DNA of 64,000 bases from Bartonella sp. WD16.2 (GTDB taxonomy: Bacteria > Pseudomonadota > Alphaproteobacteria > Rhizobiales > Rhizobiaceae): assembly GCF_002022505.1 (NCBI RefSeq), contig NZ_CP019781.1:124001-188000 (forward strand), given 5' to 3'. The notes under the pieces are model-generated. The model searched no databases. It was not told the DNA's origin and saw only the letters and a program-made list of their open reading frames with translations. Position numbers and translations under genes: made by a program. Each line of letters opens with the position of its first letter. Position 1 is the stretch's first letter. This document shows positions 49,748 through 59,445 of the stretch, in pieces.

Positions 49748-51121
49748 ATGGCGCTTGATACAACTGATGAAAGTGAAATTCACAATTTAGATTCTCTAGT
49801 TGGCTATCTTCAAGAGGGTTGTAAAGCAGAAAATGATTGGTGTATTGGTACAGAGCATGAGAAATTTCCATTCTATATAAATGGTTTTCGTCCTGTTCCA
49901 TATGAAGGTGCAAAGGGTATTCGTGCACTTTTAGAGGGGATGCAACAAGCTCTAGGGTGGAAAGCTGTTTTAGATGAAGGAAATATTGTGGGGCTTGTAG
50001 AATCAGCGGGTCAAGGTGCGATTTCTTTGGAGCCTGGAGGGCAGTTTGAATTATCTGGTGCACCATTAAAAACGGTTGGCCACACTTATTGTGAGCTGAT
50101 GGAACATTTGGCTCTCCTTAAAAAAATTTCAGGACCATTAGGTATTGGTTTTTTAGGTATTGGTGCTAGTCCAAAATGGACTTTAGATGAAACACCGCAA
50201 ATGCCCAAATCACGTTATCAAATTATGACTAAATACATGCCAAAAGTTGGTCATAGTGGTCTTGATATGATGTATAGAACAGCGACTATTCAGGTGAATC
50301 TTGATTTTTCATCTGAAACTGATATGCGGCGCAAAATGCAAGTGTCAATGAAATTGCAATCCATTGCAACAGCATTATTTGCCAGTTCACCTTTTATTGA
50401 AGGGCACCCAAATGATTTGTTATCGTGGCGTTCTCATGTTTGGTGTGGTACTGATAATCAAAGAACAGGAGTACTTCCTTTTATATTTTCCGAACGCTTT
50501 GGGTTTGCTGATTATGTTGAGTGGGCACTTGATGTACCGATGTATTTTATTATACGCGATGGGCATTATCATGATTGTACACATATAACTTTTCGCCAAT
50601 TTATGAATGGAGCATTGAAAGGGCAAATTGTAGATTCAACACCTAATATAAGAGATTGGGTAGATCACTTATCGACCTTATTTCCTGAAGTACGCTTAAA
50701 GCGCTTTTTAGAAATGAGAGGCGCTGATGGCGGGTCTTGGAAACATATCTGTGCATTATCTGCTTTTTGGGTTGGTCTTCTTTATGATAGTGAAGCGCTT
50801 AATGAGGCGGAAGCTTTGACGAAAGATTGGTGTTTTGAAGAAGTTTTAGGTATGCGTAGACGTGTTCCAAAAGAAGGATTGCAAACACCTTTTCGTCAAA
50901 CGATAATTTTAGAATTAGCACGCCAAGCTATTGCGATTTCACGCAAGGGTTTAAAAAATCGCAAGCAATATGATACTGGCGGTTATGATGAGGAAAGTTT
51001 TCTTAATCCTTTGGAAGAAATGATTGCAATGGGTCAAACAGATGCTGATAGGTTGTTATCTAATTATCATTCTATTTGGGGTGGGTCTGTAGAGCCAGTG
51101 TTTTTAGAATGTGCTTATTAG
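49748..51121 (+). CDS. gshA: Glutamate-cysteine ligase, plant/alphaproteobacterial type
   Basis: 457 residues, full length for the class that includes plant enzymes. It makes gamma-glutamylcysteine, the first step to glutathione. The motifs WCIGTEHEKFPF, SLEPGGQFELSGAP, MMYRTATIQVNLDFSSE and SFLNPLEEM are typical. It follows rsmE after about 70 bases. ATG 49748 was chosen by context; the ribosome site is weak (AAGGTAA about 11 bases upstream). Confidence 0.95.
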   Translation: MALDTTDESEIHNLDSLVGYLQEGCKAENDWCIGTEHEKFPFYINGFRPVPYEGAKGIRALLEGMQQALGWKAVLDEGNIVGLVESAGQGAISLEPGGQFELSGAPLKTVGHTYCELMEHLALLKKISGPLGIGFLGIGASPKWTLDETPQMPKSRYQIMTKYMPKVGHSGLDMMYRTATIQVNLDFSSETDMRRKMQVSMKLQSIATALFASSPFIEGHPNDLLSWRSHVWCGTDNQRTGVLPFIFSERFGFADYVEWALDVPMYFIIRDGHYHDCTHITFRQFMNGALKGQIVDSTPNIRDWVDHLSTLFPEVRLKRFLEMRGADGGSWKHICALSAFWVGLLYDSEALNEAEALTKDWCFEEVLGMRRRVPKEGLQTPFRQTIILELARQAIAISRKGLKNRKQYDTGGYDEESFLNPLEEMIAMGQTDADRLLSNYHSIWGGSVEPVFLECAY

Positions 51122-51387
51122 ATTTTGAAGTAGGAAAAGCTTTTTGTGTCTTTGTTGTAAAATACCCATATGTGTTTTCTCTTGTATATTCTTTAAAAAT
51201 AACTAAAATATTTGTAATTATGAAGCTCTCAATAATAGCTGAAAATCGTAATCACATTTAGGCAGGGAGTGAAATTTATTTAAGATAAAAAGAAAACTCT
51301 ATTTACAGATTTTCATTTAAATCTAGATATTTTTAATATCACTTAACTCTCTTTTTGAGTTATTTATAGCGCATAAATAAAAATGTA

Positions 51388-51621
51388 TTATCGTACAAAA
51401 ACAGCTCGGCCGTTACTAATGAGACCTTCTCTTTGCGCGCGTTTACGGGCAAGTTTACGTGTACGACGAATAGCCTCAGCCTTTTCACGAGCCCGTTTTT
51501 CCGATGGCTTTTCATAATATCCACGCATCTTCATTTCACGAAAGATACCTTCGCGCTGCATTTTCTTTTTTAGCGCACGCAATGCTTGATCAACATTATT
51601 ATCACGAACGAGTACTTGCAC
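51388..51621 (-). CDS. rpsU: 30S ribosomal protein S21
   Basis: 77 residues, with the [20 protein letters not shown] start and [20 protein letters not shown] in the middle. The tail is basic ([12 protein letters not shown]). It is the longer alphaproteobacterial S21 form. It sits on the 30S head near the anti-Shine-Dalgarno end of 16S rRNA. It stands alone, read leftward, with gshA converging on it. Confidence 0.96.
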   Translation of the reverse strand: MQVLVRDNNVDQALRALKKKMQREGIFREMKMRGYYEKPSEKRAREKAEAIRRTRKLARKRAQREGLISNGRAVFVR

Positions 51622-52069
51622 AGTTTACCTTACTTTGTCTCAATGTTCTAAATAAACTAGGCAAAAGCCCACTGCCTTTTGAACAAAGCCAAAAGAATTA
51701 TATTAGCAATGCGCATACCATATAAATAAGGTGGTTGTCTATATTGCTTTTCAAAAACTCTATTTTTTTGCTATATGCAGTTTTTTATAATTAACAATTG
51801 AACTTATCAATATGTGTTTATAAGGATTACCAATTTCATTGTTCAACTGAAAAATTAAGATGAATTTTTCAGTGACAAGTAGGGTTAGATATAGATTATG
51901 CTATTGTAGCAGTTGCTCTATATCAAGGTGGTTAATAGAAAGCGATTCAATATAAAAACAATCAAGAAGCTACAAAAAGTATGGGGGGATAAAAGCCAAC
52001 AATTCAGTAAAACCAACAAAATTAAAAGCCTTTAATTTCTCTATAGCCTTTTGATTCTACTAAAATATT
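51622..52069. other. Intergenic stretch between rpsU and tRNA-Arg
   Basis: About 450 AT-rich bases, with no gene or clear structure seen. Confidence 0.5.
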
Positions 52070-52146
52070 TGGCGCACCCGAAGAGATTCGAACTCCTGAC
52101 CCCCAGATTCGTAGTCTGGTGCTCTATCCAGCTGAGCTACGGGTGC
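52070..52146 (-). tRNA. tRNA-Arg (anticodon ACG), CCA encoded
   Basis: The reverse strand begins GCACCCGTAGCTCAGCTGG and carries the anticodon loop CTACGAA, the T-loop GTTCGAATC and terminal GCGCCA. It is 77 nt with CCA. Confidence 0.95.
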
Positions 52147-52508
52147 ATAAATTTCCAGTCTTTTAATATCGTTAAGACATGGGGTTCCTAATCGTTTCGT
52201 TGATGAATTGCAAGTAAAACTTGGTAAAAAAGTTTTTTTGTTTAAAGTTTAAGGTATTTATGATTTCTATAAAGCTTCTGTATAATATTATTTTTTTATT
52301 TGGTTCGTGGTAAGATCTAAGATGAACGATAGTTAACTTGACGGTCTGTTCTATGAAAGATAGTCAAATTAATGATTATATAAATGAAATACGTTTTTGC
52401 AGTGTGGTTATATTATCTACGATTCAATTTTTGCAAAATTCAAATATTGCTGCTGAAAACTATTTCAAGTGCATTGGTGTAAGTAAATGACAAAGCAAGG
52501 ATAGATAT
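52147..52508. other. Intergenic stretch upstream of the RND efflux operon
   Basis: About 360 bases without a gene. No divergent regulator gene is present next to the efflux pair, so its control is not evident locally. Confidence 0.5.
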
Positions 52509-53651
52509 ATGGGATCGCTGAAAAAGATCATTCCATTAATGCTTTTGGGTATTATTTGTGTTGCCATTTATTTTTGGTCAAAACACGATATAGAATGTCT
52601 TGTTCCTACAGAAGGTAAAACAAAAAATGCACCGCATGCTGCATCGAAAGCATCAATGGGAATGCTGCCGGTAAATGTCGTTGTTGATCTTGTTAAAGTT
52701 CAAGATTTTTATGAACGTCTTAATGCTATTGGTAGTGGACGGGCTATTGCTGCGGTGGATTTAGCTCCTTGGTCAGGAGGCGTTGTTGATAAGATTTTTG
52801 TGTCTGCCGGTACAAAAGTGCAGGTAGGTGATGCGATTGCAAAACTTGATTCTAAAAAGGAAGAAATAGCAGCTGCAAGAGCAAAAGTTCAACGCGACAA
52901 TAGTGCCTTAACGCTTTCACGTATTCTTAAATTACGTGCGACTAATACAGCAACAGAGGTTCAAGAGATTACTGCGCGCTTAGAATTAGAGAATGCAAAT
53001 TTAACTTTGTCTGATGCTGATTTAGCACTTGATCGGCGAATAATTCGTGCACCAATTAGTGGAATTGTTGGTATTTTACCTATTGATGTGGGAAATTCTG
53101 TTGGTATTAATACTGTGATAGGTCGTGTTGAGAATAACGAACGTATTTTGGTTGATATTTGGGTGCCTGAACGATATGCATCACGTATCCATAAAGGGGA
53201 TGAAGTGACTGCAGCCTTAATAGCACAGCCAGATAAGACTTTTGTTGGCCATGTTTATGCGGTTGATAATATGGTTGATCCACAAAGCCGTACACTTCAC
53301 GTTCAAGTTGAAATTCAGAATGAAAAAAATGTACTTATGTCTGGTATGTCTTTTTCTGTTACGTTTCAATTTCACGATGGTTCTTTCCCGGTCGTTGATC
53401 CTCTTGCCATTCAATGGAACAGTAGAGGGTCATTCGTTTGGCGTGTGAGAGAGGGTAAAGTAGAATACGTTCCAGTATCAATTATTCAGCATAAAGCAAA
53501 TCAAGTATTTGTAAAAGCTCCCCTAGAAAATGGTGATCAGATTGTCGTTCAAGGGGTACAAATGCTTCGTCCGGGTGGTCATGTTATTGTTCATGATTCA
53601 AAGGCTCATCAAAAGCAATTATCAGAAGCTAATGGGCAGGATAGGCAATGA
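52509..53651 (+). CDS. RND efflux periplasmic adaptor (membrane fusion protein)
   Basis: 380 residues. It has an N-terminal membrane anchor (about 6-22: IIPLMLLGIICVAIYFW), a lipoyl half (AAVDLAPWSGGVVDKIFV, AGTKVQVGDAIAKLDS), a short coiled-coil hairpin (about 120-170), the second lipoyl half (RRIIRAPISGIVGILPIDVG) and a beta-barrel/membrane-proximal domain. It links the inner-membrane pump to an outer-membrane channel. The stop overlaps the pump start (ATGA type), so translation is coupled. AAGGATAGAT precedes the ATG. No TolC-like gene is in the operon. Confidence 0.92.
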   Translation: MGSLKKIIPLMLLGIICVAIYFWSKHDIECLVPTEGKTKNAPHAASKASMGMLPVNVVVDLVKVQDFYERLNAIGSGRAIAAVDLAPWSGGVVDKIFVSAGTKVQVGDAIAKLDSKKEEIAAARAKVQRDNSALTLSRILKLRATNTATEVQEITARLELENANLTLSDADLALDRRIIRAPISGIVGILPIDVGNSVGINTVIGRVENNERILVDIWVPERYASRIHKGDEVTAALIAQPDKTFVGHVYAVDNMVDPQSRTLHVQVEIQNEKNVLMSGMSFSVTFQFHDGSFPVVDPLAIQWNSRGSFVWRVREGKVEYVPVSIIQHKANQVFVKAPLENGDQIVVQGVQMLRPGGHVIVHDSKAHQKQLSEANGQDRQ

Positions 53652-56600
53652 GTCAAGAAGTTGAGAAACAGCCTTTAGCAAAGTCAGAACAAAGCGGTAT
53701 AATGGTGTTTTTTATTCGCAGGCCAGTTTTTACCTTTGTTTTAAATGCTCTGATTGTAATTGCAGGGATTTCTGCATGGATGAGCGTTGATGTGCGTGAA
53801 TTGCCAGATGTAGATATTCCAGTGGCAACAATTAAAACGACTTTTACTGGTGCATCAGCAGAAACAATTGATCGTGAGATTACGAAAGTTATAGAAGATG
53901 CAGTTTCTCGTGTCTCAGGGGTTAAAACGATTTCTTCAGCTTCCGCTTTTGGTCGTTCTCGTGTGGAGGTTAAATTTAATGTTGGTGTTGATTTAAATGT
54001 TGCGGCATCTGATATTCGCGATGCTATTTCTCGTATTGCCTATTCTTTACCAAAAGATGCGGAGCCACCTGTAATTATTAAAGCAGATTCAAATGCTGCT
54101 GCGATGATGTATTTGGTTGTAACTTCACCAACAATGAATATTGATGATTTGACAACGGTTGTGAATGATCAAATTGTTGATGCACTTTCTGCTGTTGATG
54201 GTGTTGGTGATGTGCAGGTTGATAACGCTCGTGTGAAGATTTTTCAGATTGATATTGATCAAGCAAAACTTGCCAGTTATGGGTTAACTGTAGGGGATAT
54301 TTCACGTGTTCTGTCTGATATGACTACTGATGCACCTGTGGGATCGTTACGTAATTCTGAGCAAGCTTTAATTGTACGTGCAACTGCTCGTTTGACGACA
54401 CCAGAAGCTTTTGAACAAGTTGTATTAAAGCCTCATGTGCGTCTTGGTGATGTGGCGCATGTTACTTTGTCCCCTGATGTAGAGACAGTTATTCTTCGTG
54501 TAAACGGGAAGGTGGGAATTGGGTTAGGTATTGTACGTAAGGCGCAGTCTAATACTCTTGATATTTCCAAAAATGTTCGAGCTGTTGTTGAACATCTCAA
54601 AAATGTTCTTCCTTCTTCTGTCCATATAAGTATTCCTAATGACGATGCTATTTTTATTAAGAGTGCTCTTCATGAAGTTGAGATTGCATTAGTTATTGCT
54701 GTACTTAGTGTTATTTTGATTATTTTTCTATTTCTAGGAGATGTTCGTGTAACACTTATTCCTGCTGTGTCTATTCCGGTAGCTCTGATTGGGACAATCG
54801 CTGCAATTTATCTTGCAGGTTTTTCCCTAAATATTCTCACGTTTTTAGGGCTTGTTTTAGCAACTGGGCTTGTTGTGGATGACGCAATTGTTGTTCTTGA
54901 GAATATTGTTCGATGGCGCAATATGGGATTTGGTGCTCGGTCAGCAGCTGTATTAGGAACACAGGAAGTATTTTTTGCTGTTGTGGCAACGACGTTAACT
55001 TTGGTAGCTGTTTTTGTGCCTATTTCCTTTCTTCCTGGGCAAATTGGGGGACTTTTTAGAGAGTTTGGTTTTGTATTATCAGTATCTGTTCTGCTTTCTT
55101 CAGTTGTTGCTTTAACTCTGTGTCCTATGCTTGCTTCACGCTTTCTTAAAGAAGAAAAGCATGTTAAAGATGATGAGCAAAAGGCACATCGTTTAATTTT
55201 TCTGTTTCGGATAAGTGCTTTCTTTAGTAGGGGGTATGCTTATAGTTTGCATAAATGTTTGGAACGACCTTGGACTGTTGTTTTTGCTTCGCTTATTTTC
55301 TTCGTTTTCTGTATTGGAGGCTATATGGCGCTTAAACAGGAGTTGACGCCAGCAGAAGATAGAGGAATTATTTTTTTAGTCGTTAGTGGACCACAAGATA
55401 TTTCAGTACATTATTTAAATGATCAGATGCAGCAAATTGAAGCGAGTTTAAAACCGTTGCGTGATGCTGGTGAAATTGTTAACAGTTATTCTATTTCTGG
55501 AGCTGGAGGTTCATCTAATAATGGTTTTCTTATTTTGTTGCTTTCACCTTGGGACAAGCGTTCGCGTAGCCAGCAAGAAATTTTAAAAGATGTTAATGCA
55601 AAAGTTAAGCAGTTTCCGGGGGTTTTTGCATTTGCTGCACAAATTAGTTCTTTAGGGATTTCAGGAATTGGCCAAGGATTGCAATTTGCGGTCGTTGGAG
55701 ATGATTATACCCAACTACAATCAATTGCTGATAAGCTTGTAAGCACTTTACGCACTGATCCGCAGTTTGTTCGTCCGCGGCTTACTGTTGATGCGACGCA
55801 ACCTCAATTTTTTATCGAAATTAACAGAGAAAAAGCCTCTGATTTAGGGATTGATATCACCAATTTGGGTGATACATTGCAAACAATGGTAGATGGAAAG
55901 CAGATTGGCTCGATTTATGTGGATGATCACGCTTATGATGTAAAACTTACATCGCGTAAGAATCCTATCAATAATCCTGCTGATTTAGAAAATGTTTTTT
56001 TAAAAACCAAAGATGGTAAATATGTTCCCTTATCAGTTATCACAGATTTATGTGAAAAAGCTATTGCACCTCAATTAAAACGGGAAGAACGCATGAGTGC
56101 TGTTGTTATAGGTGCAAATCTTGCTCTAAGAGTTTCTTTAGGGAGTGCTTATAAGACTGTAGAAGAAGCCGCGCTTCCTTTATTGTCAGAGGGAAATTAT
56201 ATTATTCCTTTAGGAGATGCAGCAACTCTTGGTGAAACATCTTCTGATTTAATGATTGTTTTTGGAATTGCTTTTGTAATTATTTTATTGATTTTAGCCG
56301 CACAGTTTGAAAGTTTTGTTTCGGGCTTTATTATAATGGCTACTGTACCATTAGGAGTTGGTTGTGCAGTAATTGCTATGCTTTTGGGTGGTGTTAGTCT
56401 CAATATTTATAGTCGAATTGGTTTGATTTTATTAATTGGTATTATGGCTAAAAATGGTATTCTGATTGTTGAGTTTGCAGATCAGTTACGTGATAAAGGT
56501 AAAAGTGTACGTGAAGCTATAGAAGAAGCCGCTAATGTTCGTCTCCGGCCAGTTTGTATGACGATGATTTGCGCTATTTTAGGAGGTATTCCTTTGGTTT

Positions 56601-56785
56601 TAGCAAAGGGTGCTGGTGCAGAAGCACGTGTAGCTTTAGGTTGGGTTATTGTTGGTGGTTTGGGTTTGGCAACTATTTTTACCCTTTATGTAACACCAGT
56701 TGTTTATCTATTTCTCGGACGTTTTATAAAGCCAAAAGTGGAAGAAGCTAAACATTTGACAAAAGAACTAAGCCAAGTCAAATAA
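53648..56785 (+). CDS. RND multidrug efflux pump (AcrB/MexF-like, HAE1 family)
   Basis: 1,045 residues, normal length. It is a proton-driven inner-membrane trimer that expels drugs or other amphiphiles. TM1 is at about 19-40 after IRRPVF. The large periplasmic loop contains GASAETIDREITKVIEDAVS. TM4 LVVDDAIVVLENI carries the paired proton-relay Asp residues (411/412). TM10 IMAKNGILIVEFADQLRDKG carries the relay Lys. The C-terminus after TM12 is short. Together with the overlapping adaptor gene it forms a two-gene operon. Substrates cannot be predicted. Confidence 0.94.
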   Translation: MSQEVEKQPLAKSEQSGIMVFFIRRPVFTFVLNALIVIAGISAWMSVDVRELPDVDIPVATIKTTFTGASAETIDREITKVIEDAVSRVSGVKTISSASAFGRSRVEVKFNVGVDLNVAASDIRDAISRIAYSLPKDAEPPVIIKADSNAAAMMYLVVTSPTMNIDDLTTVVNDQIVDALSAVDGVGDVQVDNARVKIFQIDIDQAKLASYGLTVGDISRVLSDMTTDAPVGSLRNSEQALIVRATARLTTPEAFEQVVLKPHVRLGDVAHVTLSPDVETVILRVNGKVGIGLGIVRKAQSNTLDISKNVRAVVEHLKNVLPSSVHISIPNDDAIFIKSALHEVEIALVIAVLSVILIIFLFLGDVRVTLIPAVSIPVALIGTIAAIYLAGFSLNILTFLGLVLATGLVVDDAIVVLENIVRWRNMGFGARSAAVLGTQEVFFAVVATTLTLVAVFVPISFLPGQIGGLFREFGFVLSVSVLLSSVVALTLCPMLASRFLKEEKHVKDDEQKAHRLIFLFRISAFFSRGYAYSLHKCLERPWTVVFASLIFFVFCIGGYMALKQELTPAEDRGIIFLVVSGPQDISVHYLNDQMQQIEASLKPLRDAGEIVNSYSISGAGGSSNNGFLILLLSPWDKRSRSQQEILKDVNAKVKQFPGVFAFAAQISSLGISGIGQGLQFAVVGDDYTQLQSIADKLVSTLRTDPQFVRPRLTVDATQPQFFIEINREKASDLGIDITNLGDTLQTMVDGKQIGSIYVDDHAYDVKLTSRKNPINNPADLENVFLKTKDGKYVPLSVITDLCEKAIAPQLKREERMSAVVIGANLALRVSLGSAYKTVEEAALPLLSEGNYIIPLGDAATLGETSSDLMIVFGIAFVIILLILAAQFESFVSGFIIMATVPLGVGCAVIAMLLGGVSLNIYSRIGLILLIGIMAKNGILIVEFADQLRDKGKSVREAIEEAANVRLRPVCMTMICAILGGIPLVLAKGAGAEARVALGWVIVGGLGLATIFTLYVTPVVYLFLGRFIKPKVEEAKHLTKELSQVK

Positions 56786-56974
56786 CTGCTTTTGAATAGA
56801 AGATTGACACAGTTTTTTAACTTTTGTCTAAGGGATACCATTTGAGTGCTTATCTTTCTATTTTGTGTTATTTCATATGTGAGCAGTCAAAATGGGTTAG
56901 AGTAGAGGAACTATCCTCTATTTTAGAGTCATTTGTGTCTTGATATTATTGTCAATGACCATAGGAAAATAATT

Positions 56975-58624
56975 ATGGTTCGCAATGAAAGAGCTTTTGA
57001 AGTAGCTTTGAAGACTTTGAAAAAGCATATTATAGAAGATAAAGTTTGTGATATTCGTCGACATTTTGCAGAGGATGAACAGCGTTTTACTCGTTTTTCT
57101 TTAAGACTTGATGATTTCCTTTTCGATTTTTCAAAGTGTGGTGTAACATTAAATACGCTGAAACTCTTAGATAATCTTGCTATTGCAGCGGATGTTTCAG
57201 GCAAGTGTAAGGCGATGTTTTCGGGTGAAGCTATTAATGTAACTGAAAAACGCTCAGCTCTTCATATTGCGTTACGTTTGTCTGCTGATGAAGTTTTTAT
57301 GTTGAATGAGCGTAATATTGTTCAAGATATCCAAGCCGTTCTTACTCGTATGGAAGAATTTTCTGAAATGGTTCGCTGTGGTCACTATAGAGGGTATAGT
57401 GGTGAGAAGATAATTGATATTGTAAATATTGGTATTGGAGGGTCTGATCTTGGACCTGCAATGGTTACTAATGCTTTAAAGCCTTATCATGATGGACCGC
57501 GTTGTCATTTTGTTTCTAATGTGGATGGTGCACATATTGTTGATGTTCTTGCTAATTTGAATCCAGAAACAACACTTTTTATTATTGCTTCTAAAACTTT
57601 TACAACATCTGAAACCGTAGCAAACGCTAAAGTTGCACGCCAATGGATCAGTTCACATTTAGGAGAAGAAGCGGTAAAAATGCATTTTGTTGGTGTTTCC
57701 AGCGCAGCCGATAAAGTGATGGAATTTGGTATAGATTCTTCAAGGATTTTTGAACTTTGGAATTGGGTTGGGGGACGTTATTCAATTTGGTCAGCAATTG
57801 GTCTTGTTGTTATGTTGGCAATTGGTGGTCAAAACTTTCGTCAGTTTCTCAAGGGTGCACACCAGATGGACGAGCATTTTAAAACTGCACCTTTGCATAA
57901 AAATATTCCGATTCGATTTGCTCTTTTAGGATTCTGGCATCGTGTTATTTGTGGTTATTCATCGCGTGCAGTCATTCCGTATGCGCAGCGTTTAATACGC
58001 TTTCCGGCTTATTTACAGCAACTTGATATGGAGTCAAATGGCAAGCATATTTCTTTAGATGGTATACCAATAGGCTTTTCAAGTGGCCCAGTTGTTTGGG
58101 GCGATTCGGGGACAAATGGGCAACATGCTTTTTTTCAATTTCTGCATCAAGGAACAGATATTATTCCTGTGGAATTTATTTTATTTGTCAAAGGGCATGA
58201 ACCGCATTTAAGTGATATGCATGATATATTAGTAACTAATTGTTTGGCGCAATCAGAGGCTTTGATGAAAGGCCACATTATTAAAGACAGTTGGGACACT
58301 GTTGTTAATAATACAATTAATGATAGTGAAGCAAATAATTTGGCGCTTCATAAAAGTTTGAAAGGAAATCGGCCAAGCATTATGCTCGTTCAGGATTTGT
58401 TGACGCCTTTTACGCTCGGTCGTTTAATGGCACTTTATGAGCATCGTATTTTTATTGAAGGGGTTTTAATGAATATTAATTCATTTGATCAATGGGGTGT
58501 TGAGTTTGGTAAAGAGTTAGCAAATGAATTGTTACCCGTTATACGTGGAGAATCCAGAGTTAATAATCGTGATAGTTCAACATTAGGATTACTGACGCAT
58601 ATTCAAGCGAGATGTGCTGAATAA
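56975..58624 (+). CDS. pgi: Glucose-6-phosphate isomerase
   Basis: About 549 residues. It interconverts glucose 6-phosphate and fructose 6-phosphate. [23 protein letters not shown], the [15 protein letters not shown] signature, LDMESNGK (catalytic Glu) and the second signature [10 protein letters not shown] are all intact. ATG 56975 is preferred, with AGGA about 10 bases upstream; the frame also allows GTG 56933. It is a single gene, followed by tRNA-Ser on the other strand. Confidence 0.95.
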   Translation: MVRNERAFEVALKTLKKHIIEDKVCDIRRHFAEDEQRFTRFSLRLDDFLFDFSKCGVTLNTLKLLDNLAIAADVSGKCKAMFSGEAINVTEKRSALHIALRLSADEVFMLNERNIVQDIQAVLTRMEEFSEMVRCGHYRGYSGEKIIDIVNIGIGGSDLGPAMVTNALKPYHDGPRCHFVSNVDGAHIVDVLANLNPETTLFIIASKTFTTSETVANAKVARQWISSHLGEEAVKMHFVGVSSAADKVMEFGIDSSRIFELWNWVGGRYSIWSAIGLVVMLAIGGQNFRQFLKGAHQMDEHFKTAPLHKNIPIRFALLGFWHRVICGYSSRAVIPYAQRLIRFPAYLQQLDMESNGKHISLDGIPIGFSSGPVVWGDSGTNGQHAFFQFLHQGTDIIPVEFILFVKGHEPHLSDMHDILVTNCLAQSEALMKGHIIKDSWDTVVNNTINDSEANNLALHKSLKGNRPSIMLVQDLLTPFTLGRLMALYEHRIFIEGVLMNINSFDQWGVEFGKELANELLPVIRGESRVNNRDSSTLGLLTHIQARCAE

Positions 58625-58657
58625 AAGGTTTGAAAATTTATTTAAATTTTCTAGTAA

Positions 58658-58745
58658 TGGCAGAGAGAGGGATTCGAACCCTCGATATGGTTTCCCATAT
58701 ACACGCGTTCCAGGCGTGCGCCTTCAACCACTTGGCCACCTCTCC
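58658..58745 (-). tRNA. tRNA-Ser (anticodon GGA), CCA encoded
   Basis: The reverse strand begins GGAGAGGTGGCCAAGTGG and has anticodon loop CTGGAAC, a class II long variable arm (TATATGGGAAACCATATC region), the T-loop GGTTCGAATCC and a 3' CCA. It is 88 nt with CCA. Confidence 0.95.
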
Positions 58746-58872
58746 AGAGGCTTGCACTATATTCAGAAAGAAATAACCTGCAACCTTAAATTATATACCT
58801 TAGGAAATAAAAAATTACTTTATTCATCAAAACTAATGCTGAAATAGATAAAATTGATATTTGTTGATTTTA

Positions 58873-59445
58873 TTATTGCAAAGAGAAAAGCGCTTCATTC
58901 AACCCCTTAAATGGCGTTACAAAGGAAAGCGTTTTTCCCTCTTTAAGCTGATAAGAAATGCGCACATTGCTACTCTTGCTTATTTGTTCCATTAAAACTG
59001 GCCCTATGGGATATTGTGCTAAACAGATTTCTTTATTGCACTGCTTATAACTAATAAGAAGCGGTTTTTTAACACCTTCCATAAACACTTGAATAGGAAC
59101 ATTTGTGTTAGCGTTTGGTAATGTTCGTAACAACATAACCGGTTGTCCACCTTTTGTAGAAACAAGAGACCAGCTAAAGACCTTGTTGCCTTCTTTATCA
59201 TTATAGATTGTCTGAGTTACATTACAGATACCTTGTTTAACTGTTTTGTTTTCATCGCAAATTAATGTCCAATAATGAAATTGCATAATAATTCGGCGTA
59301 TTTCTCCAGGTTTTCCACTGGGCACTGATAATTGCGGTGGATGCACTGTATAAATACTGTCTTCCTCATTAGCAAAGCTTACAGCCTTTCCTAAAAAAAC
59401 AAGAACAAACAAAAGACCTGCAATATATTTCCGGTTTTTTATCAT
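58873..59445 (-). CDS. Invasion-associated locus B (IalB) family protein
   Basis: 190 residues from the ATG at 59445. It has a signal peptide (KNRKYIAGLLFVLVFLGKA, cleavage near VSFA-NE) and an IalB-like domain with two cysteine pairs (LICDENKTVKQGICNV and YKQCNKEICLAQYPIGP). GPVLMEQISKSSN and the FVTPFKGLNEAL end are typical of the family. IalB proteins contribute to erythrocyte entry in Bartonella; this is a divergent member rather than clearly ialB itself. Its ATG overlaps the stop of the trimeric autotransporter gene (TAATG) with no good ribosome site of its own, so its translation probably depends on the upstream gene. Confidence 0.82.
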   Translation of the reverse strand: MIKNRKYIAGLLFVLVFLGKAVSFANEEDSIYTVHPPQLSVPSGKPGEIRRIIMQFHYWTLICDENKTVKQGICNVTQTIYNDKEGNKVFSWSLVSTKGGQPVMLLRTLPNANTNVPIQVFMEGVKKPLLISYKQCNKEICLAQYPIGPVLMEQISKSSNVRISYQLKEGKTLSFVTPFKGLNEALFSLQ